Source: Opisthorchis felineus (taxonomy: Eukaryota; Platyhelminthes; Trematoda; Opisthorchiida; Opisthorchiidae). From it: DNA of 64,000 nucleotides. Location of the stretch: assembly GCA_004794785.1 (NCBI GenBank), contig SJOL01010424.1, positions 226,949 through 290,948 on the forward strand, given 5' to 3'. The notes under the pieces were generated by a model. That model saw only the letters and a list, made by a program, of their open reading frames with translations, searched no databases and was not told the origin of the DNA. The position numbers were made by a program, and so were the translations under genes. This document shows positions 49,692 to 61,800 of this stretch, piece after piece; within the stretch, counting starts at the first letter, position 1; each line of letters begins with the position of its first letter.

Positions 49692-52079
49692 TTTGGATGT
49701 ATCTTGTGTACACGAAGGAAATAGATGCTCTCTTGCTGTAATTTCTGGAAGACTCACAAACAGAATGCTATGGCACGTCTTACTGCTTTTCTAACAATAA
49801 ATACATGGAACACAGTTTCAGTGTATTGATATTCCAACGTTCATTTTTTTCAGTTCTCTGACCAAGCTTCCAGTGCATTATTATTCCGTCGAGTTATGGC
49901 CGTCTGTATATTTACCTTTAAAAATCTATAAACGGTACGGCTATACTGCACATCTCGAACTTTCAATAAAAGTCCCTAAACCATTCTCAAAACGAACTTA
50001 TGAAGGTCCTCAGCCAAGAACGGTAGTCATGAGTGCTGATTTTGCTTGGCTTGTTCCAACACGCTGCTGTTTGAAAGAAGGACCTAGTGACTTCTCCCTG
50101 AAGATTGCAAAACTCTCTGTGTCAACAACAGCACCATGGAGACTAAATCGGTCTGCACTGGCAAAATGAACTAAAAAGTTGGTGCCGTTAGGAAATATCC
50201 TCATGCGATGGCTCTCTTAGGTTTCTCACAACGGCCAATCCTTTTAGGAAGAGACCACCTCCAGGAAAACGAAGCCCCTTCTTGGTCTGTTCAAATGGAA
50301 TGTTGCGAAGCTCCAGTACAAGGAAACAAGCGCAACTAAGTATCAATGCGTCGGAACGTCATGTGTGAATGCTTTCGAGACGAAAATGAAAAATATATCA
50401 CTCATTTTTGCACATATGATGCGTGATATACAACGTGTCTACTTTCGGCTTCTGTGAATAAGGACCATTATTTCCAGATATCTCGCACGCATGATCAAAT
50501 GATGATGGGGTGCGAGTGAGGTTGCCCCTGATACTTCTTTCGTTCCCGGTATCAGGAAGAAGCAACATCATATAGCACAACTATCGCCGAAGTATAAGTT
50601 TCATAGAGTCCACATTCCGCACGGCTGGTTACCTGGGGCATGCATTGATCGAGCAGACTGGTCAACCTTATTACAACTGGGTGTTTTACAGTTGCTTTCC
50701 ATTTTGACGGAACGCGAACTATGGATATAGGTTTGATTTTTGAGAACATATACCAACTTTTGACATAATTAGCTTGATGTTCGCTTATTTACTGGACTCC
50801 CCATCCAGCTGCTCCAAGAAAGTTCGCTTACGCCTATATTATATGGATATCACTGTTGGTAACCCGTTCGAAAAAATTGATTGGAACCGACTGAACCGAC
50901 TATGAACGACACTAAACTACTTAGCGATACGCGACTGCGTGACGCGCATTGATATCGGGGGTATAGGTTTTGCGAGCGCACACCTCGGAAAGATCTGCTT
51001 AAACGAGCTAGCATCACCAGCCTCTGAAACACGCAGGCATTCAGCTTAGGGTCTACCCTGTGCACTTAATACTGGTTTATTTGGTTACGAGTTTGCATAA
51101 CATGGGTCTGACATCCTAGGTAAAATCTTCAGGATCACCAAAAAAGTACTCAGAATGGGTTTTCGAAGTTGCCATAGTGTTATGGGAGAATATAGTATCA
51201 CTATATAGTCTCCTTCGGAATGTTACTTGGGAAGGACGTATTGTTCTCCGGACCTCAATCAGTTTAAAAGGCTCATTAGCTGGGACAACCAACCAAACTC
51301 ATTCTGGCTAACCATTGTGGTCCGCCTTGAATTTAAGTGACACTTGTGCACCTAATATTTCCGTTACGGGATGCTACATAAAAGTCCACCACGATCTAAC
51401 GATACGCGCCCACGACTTCCCTTCCAAATCTACGGTCAGGTGGGTTTCAACGCAAAAGGACACAATCATCTTGCATTCAGTCGACATGGACAAACGTGGT
51501 GGTGACCAAGTACCCTACCTCTAGATCACCTTTAATTAACTAAGCATAACAGCCGAACAGTAAGCTGCCTTTAGTACATCTGACTTTCTATTGGATCGAC
51601 GATCTTCCCTAATAGGTCTTGAAACGATCGAGCAAACAGTTCAAGTGAAGATGGCTCATGGAAGAGCGGAGAATCGACTGCAAGACTAGAGAAAAATCCC
51701 ACGGGTGTCCATACTCGAATCAAAGGCATTCGTAAAAAAGAGGATCTGTCACTCATTCAGAACTACCTAAAGCGGCTAAACTACCATATCTTCAAGTTGT
51801 GAAACTGATTATGTTTGATCGTGTTCTAGCATGATTCACTTTTCTACCGATTCATCAGAGCGCATCGGTAGACCATCAAGCAACAAACATCAGTCTAGTG
51901 TAGATTTATCCGTTTGTTCACATGTGCTATGCTCTCCATTTTTTATGAGCCAGTCGATGGAACTGGGTTGTGACATGAAGGCAGCTTACTCAAAAGTGAA
52001 GTGAATTACCGTTGCTGATTGTTTTACCGTGCAACTGACTGCTTCATAACTGCGTCGTATAATTAAGGACAACCTAATC

Positions 52080-52625
52080 TGCTGAAAACTCATTTGCGTA
52101 CTGGATGCCCAACAGAATCCAACCGAATTTCTCGTTTGTAATGGTCTTCTTCAGTTGGATATAAACGTCCATTTTGGGTTCAAATAAAACATAAGATTGA
52201 AGGAACCTCGGGGACTGCGCCCTGATGAGCCTGAAGTGGAAAGGTGAACCGGTCGTGGGTTGTGGAAGTGTTCTAAGCAACTTTATGAGTAGTGTGTTAC
52301 GTTCGGACAATGTATTATGATTTCTCGAATGTCGTACCAAACGCAACATGAGGCGGCCTGGCGTAACACATTCAGTTGAAGAAAACCATTATAAATGAGT
52401 GATTCGACTGCATTCATTTGAGTCTCCCGTCAAAACCAAATTGATATGCAACTGACAGCATTTGTCGAATCCCGTCCAATTTAGGTTCAAGCAGAACATA
52501 ATTTTGACGGAAACTCGGGGAAAGCGCCCACCTGATGACCCTCAAGTAGAAGAGAGAAACCGGTCGTTGGCTGTCGAAGAGCTTTCGGTTGTGTTACTCT
52601 GTGTGCTACGTATAGACAAACTAAT
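52080..52625 (+). repeat. Hammerhead repeat, direct dimer with 310-base period
   Basis: A minus-strand scrap (52080-52160) is followed by two plus-strand ribozymes with cores at 52222-52228 and 52532-52538, exactly 310 bases apart and joined by one unit. The first has lost one A of GAAA and part of stem I. The second keeps CTGATGA, GAAA (52556-52559), ACCGGTC (52559-52565) and 5 of 6 stem I pairs but has a weak stem II. Direct dimers of this kind are what RNA-circle-forming hammerhead retroelements leave behind. Confidence 0.82.
52526..52571 (+). ncRNA. Type I hammerhead ribozyme with intact core, weak stem II
   Basis: Stem I 5' GCCCAC (52526-52531), core CTGATGA (52532-52538), a poorly paired stem II (52539-52555; three consecutive pairs at best), GAAA (52556-52559), palindromic stem III ACCGGT, cleavage base C 52565, stem I 3' GTTGGC (52566-52571). 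All conserved core bases are present, making this the copy most likely to keep some activity. Confidence 0.7.
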
Positions 52626-52917
52626 CTTGTCCGAATCGCAACCTGTCTGGCCTGCCCCCGTTCCAACGCCATCTTATCGCCACTAAAGACGAACATCCGA
52701 CAGAATCAGGTGGGTTGAGGCAATGAAAACTGGCGAACTGACACTTCGGACTATGAAGGTGAGTGTTTCGGATCGCCATTTCAACCTCATGAGACAACCC
52801 TTCAGTTTCATCCACATTCACTGGACAAAATTATACCTCATGATACCTTAGCGGTTCATACCAGCTGCAGCTAGATCACTGAAAAACGTGATGGTGTAGC
52901 TTGCTATGGTGTGCTTT

Positions 52918-52937
52918 CAAACAACAACAACAACCCC
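52918..52937. repeat. (AAC)n short simple repeat
   Basis: About five AAC/ACA triplets. Confidence 0.75.
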
Positions 52938-53284
52938 TCCGCACAGGCCACTTTACACTAATCTCGTCATATTTCTGTTGTCTTCTGATATAATGAGTCC
53001 CCAACTCTCAAGTGGCACCACCTATCCAAATTTTCCCCATGTCACCAGCTAGAGTGAGCATAGAGGCTGCATCAGACATATTCTATTTCCGTCGCGTCTT
53101 TTCTTCCAAAGCGAATGTTTTTGGTCATTTTACTCTCTGACCTCAACTGAAGAATTATTTCAGGTCATAAAGTTTTTAGCTTTTTTAACGCAACAGTCTT
53201 GATACTGTCCATCACTCTAGAGTGCACATTTTTCTACGAGTCTCACGGATGCGCATAGTAGGAACTAGTAAAAGTACCAAGAGA

Positions 53285-53500
53285 CTTGACGAAATACACT
53301 CACTTTCAACTTACTTTGGTGTTAACGGAAGGCTCACCTTTAGCTCTCGTTTATGATTATTTGTTTATTTAGATATATTGATACTGCTATTCACAAACTG
53401 AATGTGCTGCATAAAGACAACCTCACTTTTCAGCTGGCACGATATCCGGGATATCGCAGTAAATATTCCCCACAGAACGTGCTACTCATAACTTACAAAT
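53285..53500 (-). repeat. Hammerhead repeat fragment next to the PLE
   Basis: Collinear with the family on the minus strand (gaaatacactcac..., ctctcgtttatgatta, actgaatgtgctgca, cagctggcacgatatccg, gtgctactcataac) but without the ribozyme end. It abuts the different hammerhead-like motif at 53551 and lies about 0.7 kb upstream of the PLE coding remnant. Confidence 0.75.
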
Positions 53501-53544
53501 GGGCGTTTCGGAAAACTTTTGGAAAAATCGGTAGATTTATTGCT

Positions 53545-53595
53545 AGGCAACGTTTCGCCTTTGATACAAAAGCGTCGTCAGGCCAAGTGACTCGA
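53545..53595 (-). ncRNA. Hammerhead-like motif, PLE-associated type
   Basis: On the minus strand: CTGACGA at 53581-53575, one extra C, a seven-pair stem II (53573-53567 with 53563-53557, loop TAT), then GAAACG (53556-53551) with the palindrome ACGT. Stem I pairs GGC with GCC plus partial pairing beyond. Position 7 of the hammerhead core tolerates any base. The extra base before stem II is the doubtful point. PLEs are known to carry hammerhead motifs in their terminal repeats, and this lies just upstream of a PLE, though on the opposite strand. Confidence 0.5.
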
Positions 53596-54199
53596 TTACA
53601 AGGTTGGTCGAGATTTAAGGCAGAAGGAAAACCAATCAGCCAAGTAGGGCCAAATCGGTATTAGATGCCAGCTAAGAGATCTTTTTGTTAGGGTGGGTCG
53701 GCAGTTGCTAAGACTGACGGGGAACCTACATGGATTTGTGTCCAGGTTAAGGTCTAGTTCTTTCAGTTCGCTTCACGCGAATTTCCAATACGCTTTTTGT
53801 TCGCCTGTATGGATAGTCTAGAGCTACGATCGTTGTGTAAGGGAGAGGGATTCTGTGAACATTGGTCGATTTTGGATTTCTACTCCCTTTTTGATAAGGA
53901 TTCTACGTGCATTGACAACCACACACCGTCACATGTAAACTCGGTTCATCTAAGACCTCTCTCCTTATGTTCGCCAGTTCCACATCATCGATACTGTTCA
54001 CGCTTTGATGCTTGGGGATTCTCACCGCCTCGGCCATCAGCCACTGTGGTGTGAATCGCAGCCCCCGTCTAATGACTTATACACTCCCCAGATCGGTTCT
54101 GTTTCCTGTGTCTAACGCATGCATTGACGTCACTGAGTCTTTCACCAAAGTATTGTATTCGCCCGCATTCCTTGGTGGTTTGTATACTCGCCAATACTG

Positions 54200-55450
54200 T
54201 TGTGCAGTTCAGCGGAAGCTGAGAAGCTACGGGTACAATTGGTCACGGTCCCAAAATCCCAATAGCCGGGAGCTCCAAATACCGCACCATCAGAGCGGAG
54301 AGCTTTGAACGCACTGAGACAGGTGGATAGTACTATCACTACGGCGGCAACTAAAGGTAGAGCCGCAGTAGTAATGAGCAAGATTGACTATATTCAAAAG
54401 GTCAAGCAACATCTCACTGATCGACCCTACCAACAAATTACCAATGGTACTATTACTTCAATAAGTAAGGTTAAATTTGGTAGATATTTAGGACCCACAG
54501 TAAACCATTTAGGGCAATGTAAGTGGTGTCGGTTGTATTCAAAAAGTACGATTCAACCACGACTATAAGGACTGACAAAAATCCACAAGGCAGATGTTCC
54601 ACTAAGACCAATAGTGGATGGTATAGGCTCGTCACCTTACGAAAAAGACATATTCTTAGCTGATACACTAAAATAACTTACGGGAAAATCAAGCACCTTC
54701 ATTAGGAATTCGCACGGCTCTGTCAATAAATTTGCAGGATTTCCTTTGGAAATACACAAAGTCCTCTTGGATTTTGACGTCATCTTAGTGTACATAATCA
54801 TCCCTAAGACGGATGCCTTGGAGGTAACCAGGGGGTCTCTACTGCCAGGCACGACACTCAAGGAACGGACACAATTTTGGGTGGATAAAATAGCTGAAGG
54901 TATAGAAGTGTGATTGAATTTTGGCCAGTTTGTTTTTCACACGGCTTTTTACTCACAAGAACAAAGCCTTGCAATGGGATCTCCGATGTTCCCAGTTTTA
55001 GTCAATATTTATATGTAGGATTTCGAACAAGTGATATCGGCCGGATATCATCCCCCAGCGAGAATTTTTGTGCGTTATGTTATCGATACCTTTGTTGTAA
55101 TTAAACATGGTAAGGTGAACAACTTCCAAGGCTATCTCAATAGGTTGAATCCTCATATCAAATTTAGCATGGAAATAGAGTCCACCTCGTGCACACTATC
55201 CCTTCTGGACTGTGTGACATATGAGTGGCGGGAAATTAAAAACTACCATTTGTCAGAAACCAACAGACACAGGGACCGTTTTAAATTACTCATCAGCACA
55301 CCCGAAATCCGCGTACGCCAGTATTTTCTCAGTATTTGGTCGAGTCAGAGCGATGTGAACAGAACATGTCAACCGAACGGCAGCTCAAATCAAGCTTAGC
55401 AACAGACTACAAGAAATAGGATACCCATTGAGTTTGAGTGGGCGGCAATT
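54200..55450 (+). pseudogene. Penelope-like element reverse transcriptase remnant
   Basis: One frame from about 54250 to 55399 reads as a PLE reverse transcriptase: ALRQVDSTITTAATKGRA and VVMSKIDYIQK, then LTKIHKADVPLRPIVDGIG, LAMGSPM, FVRYVIDTFVV, CTLSLLDCV and TNRHRDRF. Four in-frame stops lie at 54566, 54674, 54911 and 55016, with no frameshift until about 55350, after which SNRLQEIGYPLSLSGRQL continues it in another frame. The catalytic box reads YVID at 55076-55087, where reverse transcriptases have YxDD, so one catalytic Asp is gone. No GIY-YIG endonuclease is found. The copy ends at about 55450, where LINE sequence begins. Confidence 0.82.
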
Positions 55451-57560
55451 ACAATGTATATTGGCTCCAGAGGGTGATGTGAATGACCAAGTCAGTTGTC
55501 TGAGCCTCTTGAAACCACATCTGAGCGGTCGATTCGGAGTTGATGCTCGTTGCACAGGTAACGGAAAAGGGCTCCTCCAGTAGTGTGCTGATGATCCAAT
55601 GTTTCCGGCCAGCACGAACTTCCAGCATTGATTGATGTCAGGAAATCCATATCAGCGAGCTACGAGTACGACGGCGCACGCAAATCCCTCAAACACCAAG
55701 TAGTGAAGAGTCTAAGGAAAGACCAAGAGCTCTGGTGGACATCGAAAGCTCGGGAGATGGAGAAGGCTTTTGCTACGGGAAACAGCCGTGCCCTATATCA
55801 ACTGATACGATCGACTGGCCATAGGAAAGCAACGGTCAGCGAAACGATAAATGAAAAAGACGGCTCATTAATTCACTCGCAAAAACGTCGACTGGAAAGA
55901 TGGGCCGAACACTTCGAAGAACAGCTTAGCAGGCCTCTTGCAGCACAGCCTATGTAGATATTTCAGATGAGCGAATGGAAGGTGAAACCTAATCGTCCGT
56001 CGGAAAAATAATAAAGTAAGAAACATTGGTACTGAAACGTGAATAAGTACCAGAACCGGACGGTCTTTATCCAACCCTCTTCAAAGAGGGCGGAGAATCC
56101 CTGGTGACTTACCTAACAAAAATCACTGATGCGATATAGAGTGAAGAGAGAGAATAGGGCATGTCGACAATTATTCCTGTCTTCAAAAGGGGTACGTAAA
56201 CGCTGTACCAAAACCATCGTGGCATAAGCCTGGTAGCTGTGGCATTAAAGGTGCTCCCCGGTCTTATCCTTCAAGGTTTGACTGAATACCAAAACCAAGC
56301 TGGGTTCCATCCTGCAAGAGGATGCATCGGTCACATCTCCACCCCTGGACAGACCTGGAATAGCGACACTGTTTCCAGCAAGTAAGAAGGGCAGCTTTCC
56401 TTGACTTGAGAACTGTCTTTGACTCTGCGGAACATCAGGCACTATGGAAGTGTCTGTGGCGCAAAGGTGTCCCCCATAAATCCTTGACCCTCCTTGGGGC
56501 GCTGAACGCCAACTTCCACTGACGTATGAAGGTCCACTGGAAGCTATCGCCTGAGTTCACCACATCAAGTGGTGTCAGGCAAAGCTGCTCTATTTCGCCT
56601 TTTCTTTTGAACTGCGCCATTGACATGCTTATGGAACACTCACTCTCAGCTTCTAATGCCTATGGGGTCGAAATGGCCCCAGGGTGTTCGCCCGCAGATA
56701 TCGAGCACGCAGATGACATGGCTGTTCTACGGGCTGACGCCGTTGTAATGCAGGCTAAGTTAAATAATCCAAATTATTCTGTCTCACGGTTTGGCATGCG
56801 CTTCACACCTGCAAAGTGTAAAGTGCTACTGCAAGACTGGGTGGGCTCGAACCCTAACCTCATGCTTGCGGATGAGCAGCTTTATGTAGTAGACAAATTT
56901 ATCTACCTCGGCATCTGTATCAGTCCCGGTGGTCCCGCCAAAGATGATACGTCCATCCAGATTGGAAGGGCCAGAGCAGCTTTCGTGAACCCGGATCACC
57001 TGTGGCATATGTGTGACATCGTCTTATCCGTCAGGGGCAGAGTTTACAATACTGCGGTGCGCTCCATATTATTATACGGGTCAGAAACGCGGCCGCTGCG
57101 CGCCAAGGACGTCAAAAGTCTTTCAGTGTTTGACCATCGATGTCTTCTTGGCGCTGCTTGACTCTGGTGGGAACATCTGACCAGTACTGCCGAAGTGCGT
57201 CGAATGGTTTTCGGAGGAAATAACCTGCCCACGATAGAGGAACTGACCACACTACATAGGTTGCGCTGGCTTGGTCACGTTTTCCGTATGTCAGTCAACC
57301 GGCCTCCCCAAAGGGCCCTTTTCACACAACTACGTGAAGGTCAGAGACGAGTCAGGAGCGGTTAAGCAATGACTTGGCAGCAAAGTATGAAAGCCATTAT
57401 TAGCAAACTCAGCTTCGCTGGCCATTGCTGTCTCTCTGAATGGGAACCCCGAGACGGGACACATCAATGGTTAGAGATGTTGTCAGACATGGCCCAGTCG
57501 AGCCCTCTATGGCGCTCATGCATCCAAGCTGTTCTCTTCAATACATAGCACCTCACTTGA
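55450..57560 (+). pseudogene. RTE-clade LINE remnant (endonuclease fragment and reverse transcriptase)
   Basis: It begins inside an apurinic-type endonuclease: GDVNDQVSCL at about 55473 corresponds to the GDFN box, and FPASTNFQH follows near 55597. After a deletion it resumes at about 55660 with KSLRKDQELWWTSKAREMEK (pre-RT region), then SGVRQSCSISPFLLN near 56571, HADDMAVL (the YADD box with Tyr to His) near 56710, YLGICISPGG, LLYGSETRPL and LRWLGHVFRMS near 57259. Several stops and frame changes interrupt it, including the stop after 57161. The closest class is the RTE LINEs abundant in flatworms. Confidence 0.85.
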
Positions 57561-57717
57561 TCTCTCTGATAAAAAATCCACTGGAACCCTTGTACTTACA
57601 CATCAATTATACAGGCTACCGCTTCCAATGCATAACCATCTACCTCACCACCCCAAATCACCGGCGAACGAAACTATGGCAGCTATAATCACTGTGCGCC
57701 AAGTACGCGATTTTATG

Positions 57718-57766
57718 AAGCCGACTATTACTACTACCATCACTATTATTTTCATTATTATCATTT
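57718..57766 (+). repeat. ATT-rich LINE tail
   Basis: Triplet-rich run (attactactaccatcactatt...attatcattt) about 150 bases past the last LINE coding match. RTE LINEs end in short tandem repeats, so this is the likely 3' end of the element above. Confidence 0.6.
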
Positions 57767-57769
57767 AAG

Positions 57770-60700
57770 TTCACCTACTCATATGCGGATGGAAGTGAAG
57801 GAAACTTGATAGAAGCAGATTAGAGAGTGACGCCAACCCGATTCCAGCATGGTATCTAACTAAGCTTTGTACGCCCCTAGGAGATACGTTGAAACATTAC
57901 GTCGTTTGGGATTTTCCCTCGTTCAACTACAACCAACATAAATCCTCTTTGATATTTGGTTTGCGACAGTTCAACTTTCCTCAGGTGACCACAAGGCTTT
58001 CCTCAGTTAGTGATGATATTTTTCAAAGTGAATGTCCCAGGTTCCATTTAAGCACGTCGCCACGGCCAGTCGTAACTTCCTCCCAGCTGGGTGAAATAGA
58101 GCAACCAGTGTAGGTACTGGTCATACGTACTCAAATAAGAATGCGGGATATTCAAGAATGCTAAGTTGAGGAGCACGAAATTCTCAAGACAAACAATTTT
58201 ATTCTAATAAAAGCGATTCCGGCTATGTACGAATGAAATCTCGATTGTGTGTATCTAAACGCTGTTGACATTTGTTGAAGGGCACCAATATGTGTCCGAA
58301 TCCGTACTCACTAATACGAAGCATAAGTTCAGCAAATAGGGCGCGGCCCAAAATTATATTGTATCAGCAAGTTCAAACGACAATCTTCAGCTCAAGGCCA
58401 GCGGTAACTCAACGAACGAAATACCTCAAAATGTGCATGAAGAGAAGAACTCAGTGTATATCAGCCAAATGCAGTGTGTGATGAACAAAGTGACGTGGAT
58501 AAGGAAAACAAGTCTGAATCGAGCACTGCACATTAATTATCAGTGGCTCGATACCTTTTGTTTTCTTTTTCGTGAGTTTTTTTACAAGTAATCACCTGGC
58601 GTATATTTCGTTCGCAATCCAATTCATAACAAATAACATAAGAAGCAATGGAGATGAGAGGTGCACATGTTTGCAAAACAAGATGGTATTTCCGTGCCAG
58701 AAGACTCAAAGTTATCAAACCCAATCATAGTTCGTAGCCTCTTTACAGAACTTCGCATTGCTTATTTTGATTACAGTGTATTGGATTTAGTGAGTGCATT
58801 CATTTGCCTTTAAAAACTTATCACGGACTGAAATAGACAAAATGACTGACAGGTGTCGCGGTTGCTCACTTTCTTATGGCTCGCCCCTCACAGTCACACG
58901 GTTCTCGAATACTCATATTATTTCACCTGTTCTCATGCTTCATCGTTTGAGTAAGCCTAACCACGCGTACATTCAATTTGAGGGTGTAATTTGATAGGCA
59001 AACAACGTGGGTTGGAGACGAACAGTTGTCAGTTGGGGGTATGCAAATAGTCTATTCGATCTTCCAGTCTGAGGTGGTGGGGAGCAACTAATCTGTACAT
59101 GCTACACACATTGCCGTTCGCGTTCATACTCACCCCTTAGTTCAAACCAGTACTGAGTTTGGAGCCGAGAACTAATTTAAGTGTATCCATACTACTCATG
59201 TCCCTGGGCTAGTAGCTTAAAAATAAGCGAATATTTTGGGACAAATGCTTCACAGGCTGGCTGTCATTTCGCTATGTACCGTCTAGACAAACACATAACC
59301 GTGGTTCCTGGTCCAACCTAACTGACTGTCGGGTTTATGGTTACCTTTCGGACATTTCCAAACGGATATCACTCGGTTTTAGCAAACAGTTAGTCAACCA
59401 GCTGACTCACCAACCGGCCGTTCCCTGAAAGTTGTGACCTGTGATGGCTAGAAACGGCAAAACAAACTTGGACAGTATGTTAAATAGGCGGCTTCCATTC
59501 TGAGTTTAACTGAGCCGCAGCGAACATTATTGCGCAGAAACTCATTTTCGTGTTGCGTTTGCCTTGCTAGCATTCGTCTCAAAGGCAGACACTAGTTTAG
59601 ATTACAGATTTGATTAGGTTGTAACATTCCTTGTGACAGCTTCAAGTGCTCTGCTGTTCTCAGTTAGGCAGATTATTGGCACCTCCGCAAAGCTACCGGC
59701 ACTGTGTTCTTGTAAGTCGTGTAAGAAAAGTAGGGAATAACCAGACCCTTCCGGAACGTTTGCAATATCGGTTCAATTCCATCTTGTTGGCTACGGCGAA
59801 ATTCATACATTAAAATCCAGGTAACGCCTGATTGTGGAGTATTGTCAGCTACATAAACGGCATAATTTTCATTCTTTTGGATATGACGCAAACGATAGTA
59901 AGCTTTCTGATGGTAAGAATATGTTCTCAAAAGGCTGTTTACACCCTGAATGAAGCCCCGATGGAATGAAACCTCTACAAGTCAGAACTTCAAATTCGCT
60001 GGTTTGGTGATTTTTTCCGTTTTAATCCTCCCTATAAAAATGCTTCCTATGTTTCAACTGGCTTCAACTTCCTCGATGCGCTGTCTAATTTTGTGACAAA
60101 CTGTGAGTCCATTACTAAGGTCAAAAAATATAAACTCAGCATTCCGTGCTAAATTCGCAAAGTTGGTGTTACTTTGACCAGTCGCCATTGCGTAGTAATC
60201 TGACCAATCAATTTCTGTGCAAGGGACGCTGGAGACCGCCCCGTTTTAGCATGACGAGAGCGACGTGACAACAGGTCTAACAACCATATACCATCAGGGC
60301 TACAAGGAACTAGTCTTTTCCGGCCGTTTTCTGGGACGGTTGTGTTTCTGTTATGTGGTCACTGCTGTTTGTAGTGTGGAGTATACAATAGTATTCCCAA
60401 CAGTTCAACAACAAATTGAAAGTAGTGTGCACATTGAATGAATGGGGAACTAGCAAAGGACCCGTAGGTTTCGATTAAGGGTTGACTTTTTGCTCAAGGA
60501 ACTACCTCTGGGAGTCAAATCTCACAACCAGATCAGTCTGGATACTTGGTGCTCGGGTTTGCCTAAATTTACGCGGACTCTTCTACATTCAGTGTCGGAC
60601 AAAGGCACGTTTTTATCGGTAAGCGATAAAGGACAAAAAACGTGTGCTGTGTTGGCGATTGTAATCCGTGTTTAAGAATGCTTTTATAAGAATTCCCACA

Positions 60701-61540
60701 GCGACTGGGCTGTGTAGAAGTTGCCGACTGTTGTTCAGGACTCTATGAGAAATAACGGGCACTTTATTTGTTTATCGAGCTTCATTATGCTCAGGAACCT
60801 CACGGGTTGTTGTCTAGTATAAGGTTAGATACCGTAATTTTTTGGATTACTGTGCATTTCATGGTCCAAACTCCATTTTCATGCACTCATGAAATTTTGC
60901 AAATAACAGGGACGCACAACATAACAATGACTCGTCGTTGTATTGGCCAACAGCGTATGTGATGTTCTGTCATAAACCTGGTCGATCATTTTTGCTTCAG
61001 CTTTCCACTTCGTGCGACAATCAGCAGTCAGTCGTATTTTACCCAGTTTTTTTCGGTCTATTCAGCCATGGCTGGCTGTTTTCGTTTCATATTGTGTGCC
61101 ATATGTATTCTGAGTTTCCTGAAACAGAACTATCGGTATGACAAAACCTACTATTTTTATTTGGTAGTGCCCAGGTTTCAACCTGGATACTAGACTTTGT
61201 TTGAAAACAGAATCATTTAAAATGTTATTTAAATAGTCGCTTTCTGGTCGTTCGAGAAACCACAATTTGTACGTGTCTGTTCTTTAGAGTATCAGAAAAC
61301 TGTACTGCGTCGAACTACTCTTCTGAAGGGTTTAAGGTGATACCTTGGGACTGGATTTCTAGTTTACTGAATAACGTGATTCTTTCTTGCAGTAATTCTG
61401 ATCACACAGTCGTTGTCTGACCGCCGTTTTACTTGCAAGAGTTCAATGAATTTCATACACGAATGTGTGACAAACGATAACGTGACACGATCACTCATTT
61501 CTGGCTAGTGTTGTGCAAAGTAAAGTGTAGCCATTTCTGT
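57770..61540. other. Intergenic region, nothing recognised
   Basis: Only short open frames on both strands, none with a recognisable domain or splice pattern. No continuation of the interrupted PLE (no GIY-YIG block) was seen beyond the LINE tail. Confidence 0.5.
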
Positions 61541-61544
61541 CGTG

Positions 61545-61800
61545 AAGCCTAAAAGCTGTTGGTAATATGTTGTAATATTGGTAGCTCTGGTGCATCGATT
61601 GGTGATTGATCAGGTGGCCGTTGACGTGTACGCCAAGCTTGGCAATTGACTTGCAGACGTTTCGTCACCATTCAAGGAGACATCATCAGTGAGCTGTTGG
61701 GTGATTACTCTGAATAACACTTCTCGAGCTACGAGAACACAGACCTCCGCATTCGTCTACTGGAGCAAAGGGTATCAGATACAAATTTGGATACAAGAGT
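61545..61800 (-). repeat. PLE-type terminal fragment with hammerhead-like motif
   Basis: On the minus strand CTGATGA (61689-61683) is followed by one extra T, a stem II (GTC/GAC plus CC/GG), GAAACGTC (61663-61656) and only partial stem I pairing. It shares the extra base before stem II and the GAAACG ending with the motif at 53.55 kb, so both may derive from PLE terminal repeats. No PLE coding sequence is next to it. Borders are approximate. Confidence 0.45.

Larger units (their letters stand above)
35347..53280. other. Intergenic region with dispersed repeats
   Basis: About 18 kb with no gene I can support. Open frames up to 128 codons occur (for example 46579-46965 minus) but match no domain I recognise and show no clear splice pattern. 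Apart from the hammerhead repeats and microsatellites listed separately, there is a GC-richer patch at about 47.9-48.7 kb. The 3' end of the hAT-like gene should lie in the first few hundred bases; no clean AATAAA was identified there. Confidence 0.5.

Noticed and set aside
49572..49794. Open frames on both strands across the TA microsatellite
   Set aside because: Produced by the (TA)n repeat, which is open in several frames.
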